In this document: positions 13,259 through 13,785 of the stretch, in pieces
How the letters are laid out: the number at the start of each line of letters is the position of its first letter
Position numbering within the stretch: position 1 is the stretch's first letter
Assembly: GCA_021604605.1 (NCBI GenBank)
Contig: BQJH01000049.1
Coordinates: 1-13,785 of the forward strand
Length of the DNA: 13,785 nt
DNA from: Hyphococcus sp.
GTDB lineage: Bacteria; Pseudomonadota; Alphaproteobacteria; Caulobacterales; Parvularculaceae
Direction of reading: 5' to 3'
The notes under the pieces: generated by a model
The model's database searches: none
What the model was told of the DNA's origin: nothing
The model's input: the letters and a program-made list of their open reading frames with translations, nothing else
Translations under genes and position numbers: made by a program

Positions 13259-13785
13259 ACCGCCGACAAAAACTCATCAACATCTTTTTGAGTTGTTTTG
13301 AAGGAAGTGATCAAGCGTTGCATTCTCCCGCTCGCAGGATCGCCGGGCGTAATCCACGGATAGAAAGTAGCGCCCGCTGCCCGCAATTTATCCGCGACGC
13401 CATCTGGAAAACTAACAAAAACTTCGTTGATTTGTGTCGGGTAAGAAACCTCAACCCCCTCAATGGCCGCCAAGCCGGTCGATAGCTTTTGCGCCATTTC
13501 ATTCGCGTAGCTTGCAAGGCGAAGCCACAAATCATCGTTAAGATAAGCGTCAAACTGCGCAGTGATATAACGTGTTTTCGACCAGAGATGCCCGGCTCGC
13601 TTGCGGCGAAATTCAAAGTCCTTCGCCATTGCCGGATTAAAAAAGACCACCGCTTCTGCCGCAAGGCATCCGTTTTTTGTGCCGCCGAAACACAAGACAT
13701 CTACTCCAGCCTTGCAACTTAGCTCTGCAGGCGACTGGCCGGAGGCGGCAACGGCATTGCCAAACCGGGCGCCATCCATGTGGAC
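13234..13785 (-). CDS. Low-specificity threonine aldolase (N-terminal part outside window)
   Basis: This is the C-terminal 183 residues of a PLP-dependent threonine aldolase (beta-eliminating lyase family, fold type I), which splits L-threonine or allo-threonine to glycine and acetaldehyde. The visible part begins V-H-M-D-G-A-R-F, the conserved segment whose Asp contacts the PLP pyridine ring. The internal lysine that forms the Schiff base follows in FGGTKNG, about 35 residues into the fragment. RRKRAGHLWSKTRYITAQ and the small C-terminal domain follow. The reading frame continues through the right edge, so the ATG at 13779 is internal, not the start. Full-length family members have about 340 residues. 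The stop (13234-13236) lies within the VTT gene on the opposite strand. Confidence 0.93.
   Translation of the reverse strand, partial: VHMDGARFGNAVAASGQSPAELSCKAGVDVLCFGGTKNGCLAAEAVVFFNPAMAKDFEFRRKRAGHLWSKTRYITAQFDAYLNDDLWLRLASYANEMAQKLSTGLAAIEGVEVSYPTQINEVFVSFPDGVADKLRAAGATFYPWITPGDPASGRMQRLITSFKTTQKDVDEFLSAVQGVLASS

Overview
The window looks like ordinary chromosomal DNA from an alphaproteobacterium. The evidence is a two-domain Nfu-type iron-sulfur scaffold protein, a hybrid MaeB malic enzyme, tsaB and nifU-like genes on the same strand, and protein sequences of alphaproteobacterial type. Base composition is moderately GC-rich, with patches that are clearly more AT-rich. The genus cannot be named from this sequence. 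I see no phage genes, transposase, integrase, CRISPR array, rRNA or tRNA.

Layout, left to right. The left edge (1-212, minus) holds the N-terminal part of tsaB (tRNA t6A synthesis). A divergent N-acetylmuramoyl-L-alanine amidase follows (312-905, plus). Next is a minus-strand redox cluster, read right to left: a LysR regulator (2494-3408), dodecin (2163-2372), a RutE/HadB-like nitroreductase (1554-2138) and an AhpD-like peroxidase-related protein (909-1541). A SAM methyltransferase (3534-4157, plus) diverges from the LysR gene. A NifU-family protein (4166-4753) and a DUF488/YeaO-like protein (4835-5179) follow on the minus strand. Divergent from these is the large malic enzyme maeB (5267-7570, plus).

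The right half has a minus-strand pair, a beta-lactamase-fold serine hydrolase lipoprotein (7567-8991) and a short-chain dehydrogenase (9099-9911). A plus-strand run follows: an unrecognised small membrane-anchored protein with a TTG start (10135-10500), ferrochelatase hemH (10582-11622), a histone-deacetylase-family hydrolase (11630-12529) and a VTT/TVP38-type membrane protein (12644-13258). A threonine aldolase (minus, 13234 to the right edge) is cut off at its 5' end.

The genes are mostly housekeeping or stress-related metabolism: tRNA modification, wall recycling, flavin and redox handling, Fe-S assembly, C4/C3 carbon flow and haem synthesis. The longest stretch without a gene is 223 bases (9912-10134), so no gap exceeds 300. 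I found no clearly new multi-gene system. The items most worth checking are a perfect 22-bp palindrome inside the amidase gene, the LysR-dodecin-nitroreductase-AhpD cluster lying between nifU and tsaB, the consistent lack of space between convergent genes, and the Met-less small membrane protein upstream of hemH.
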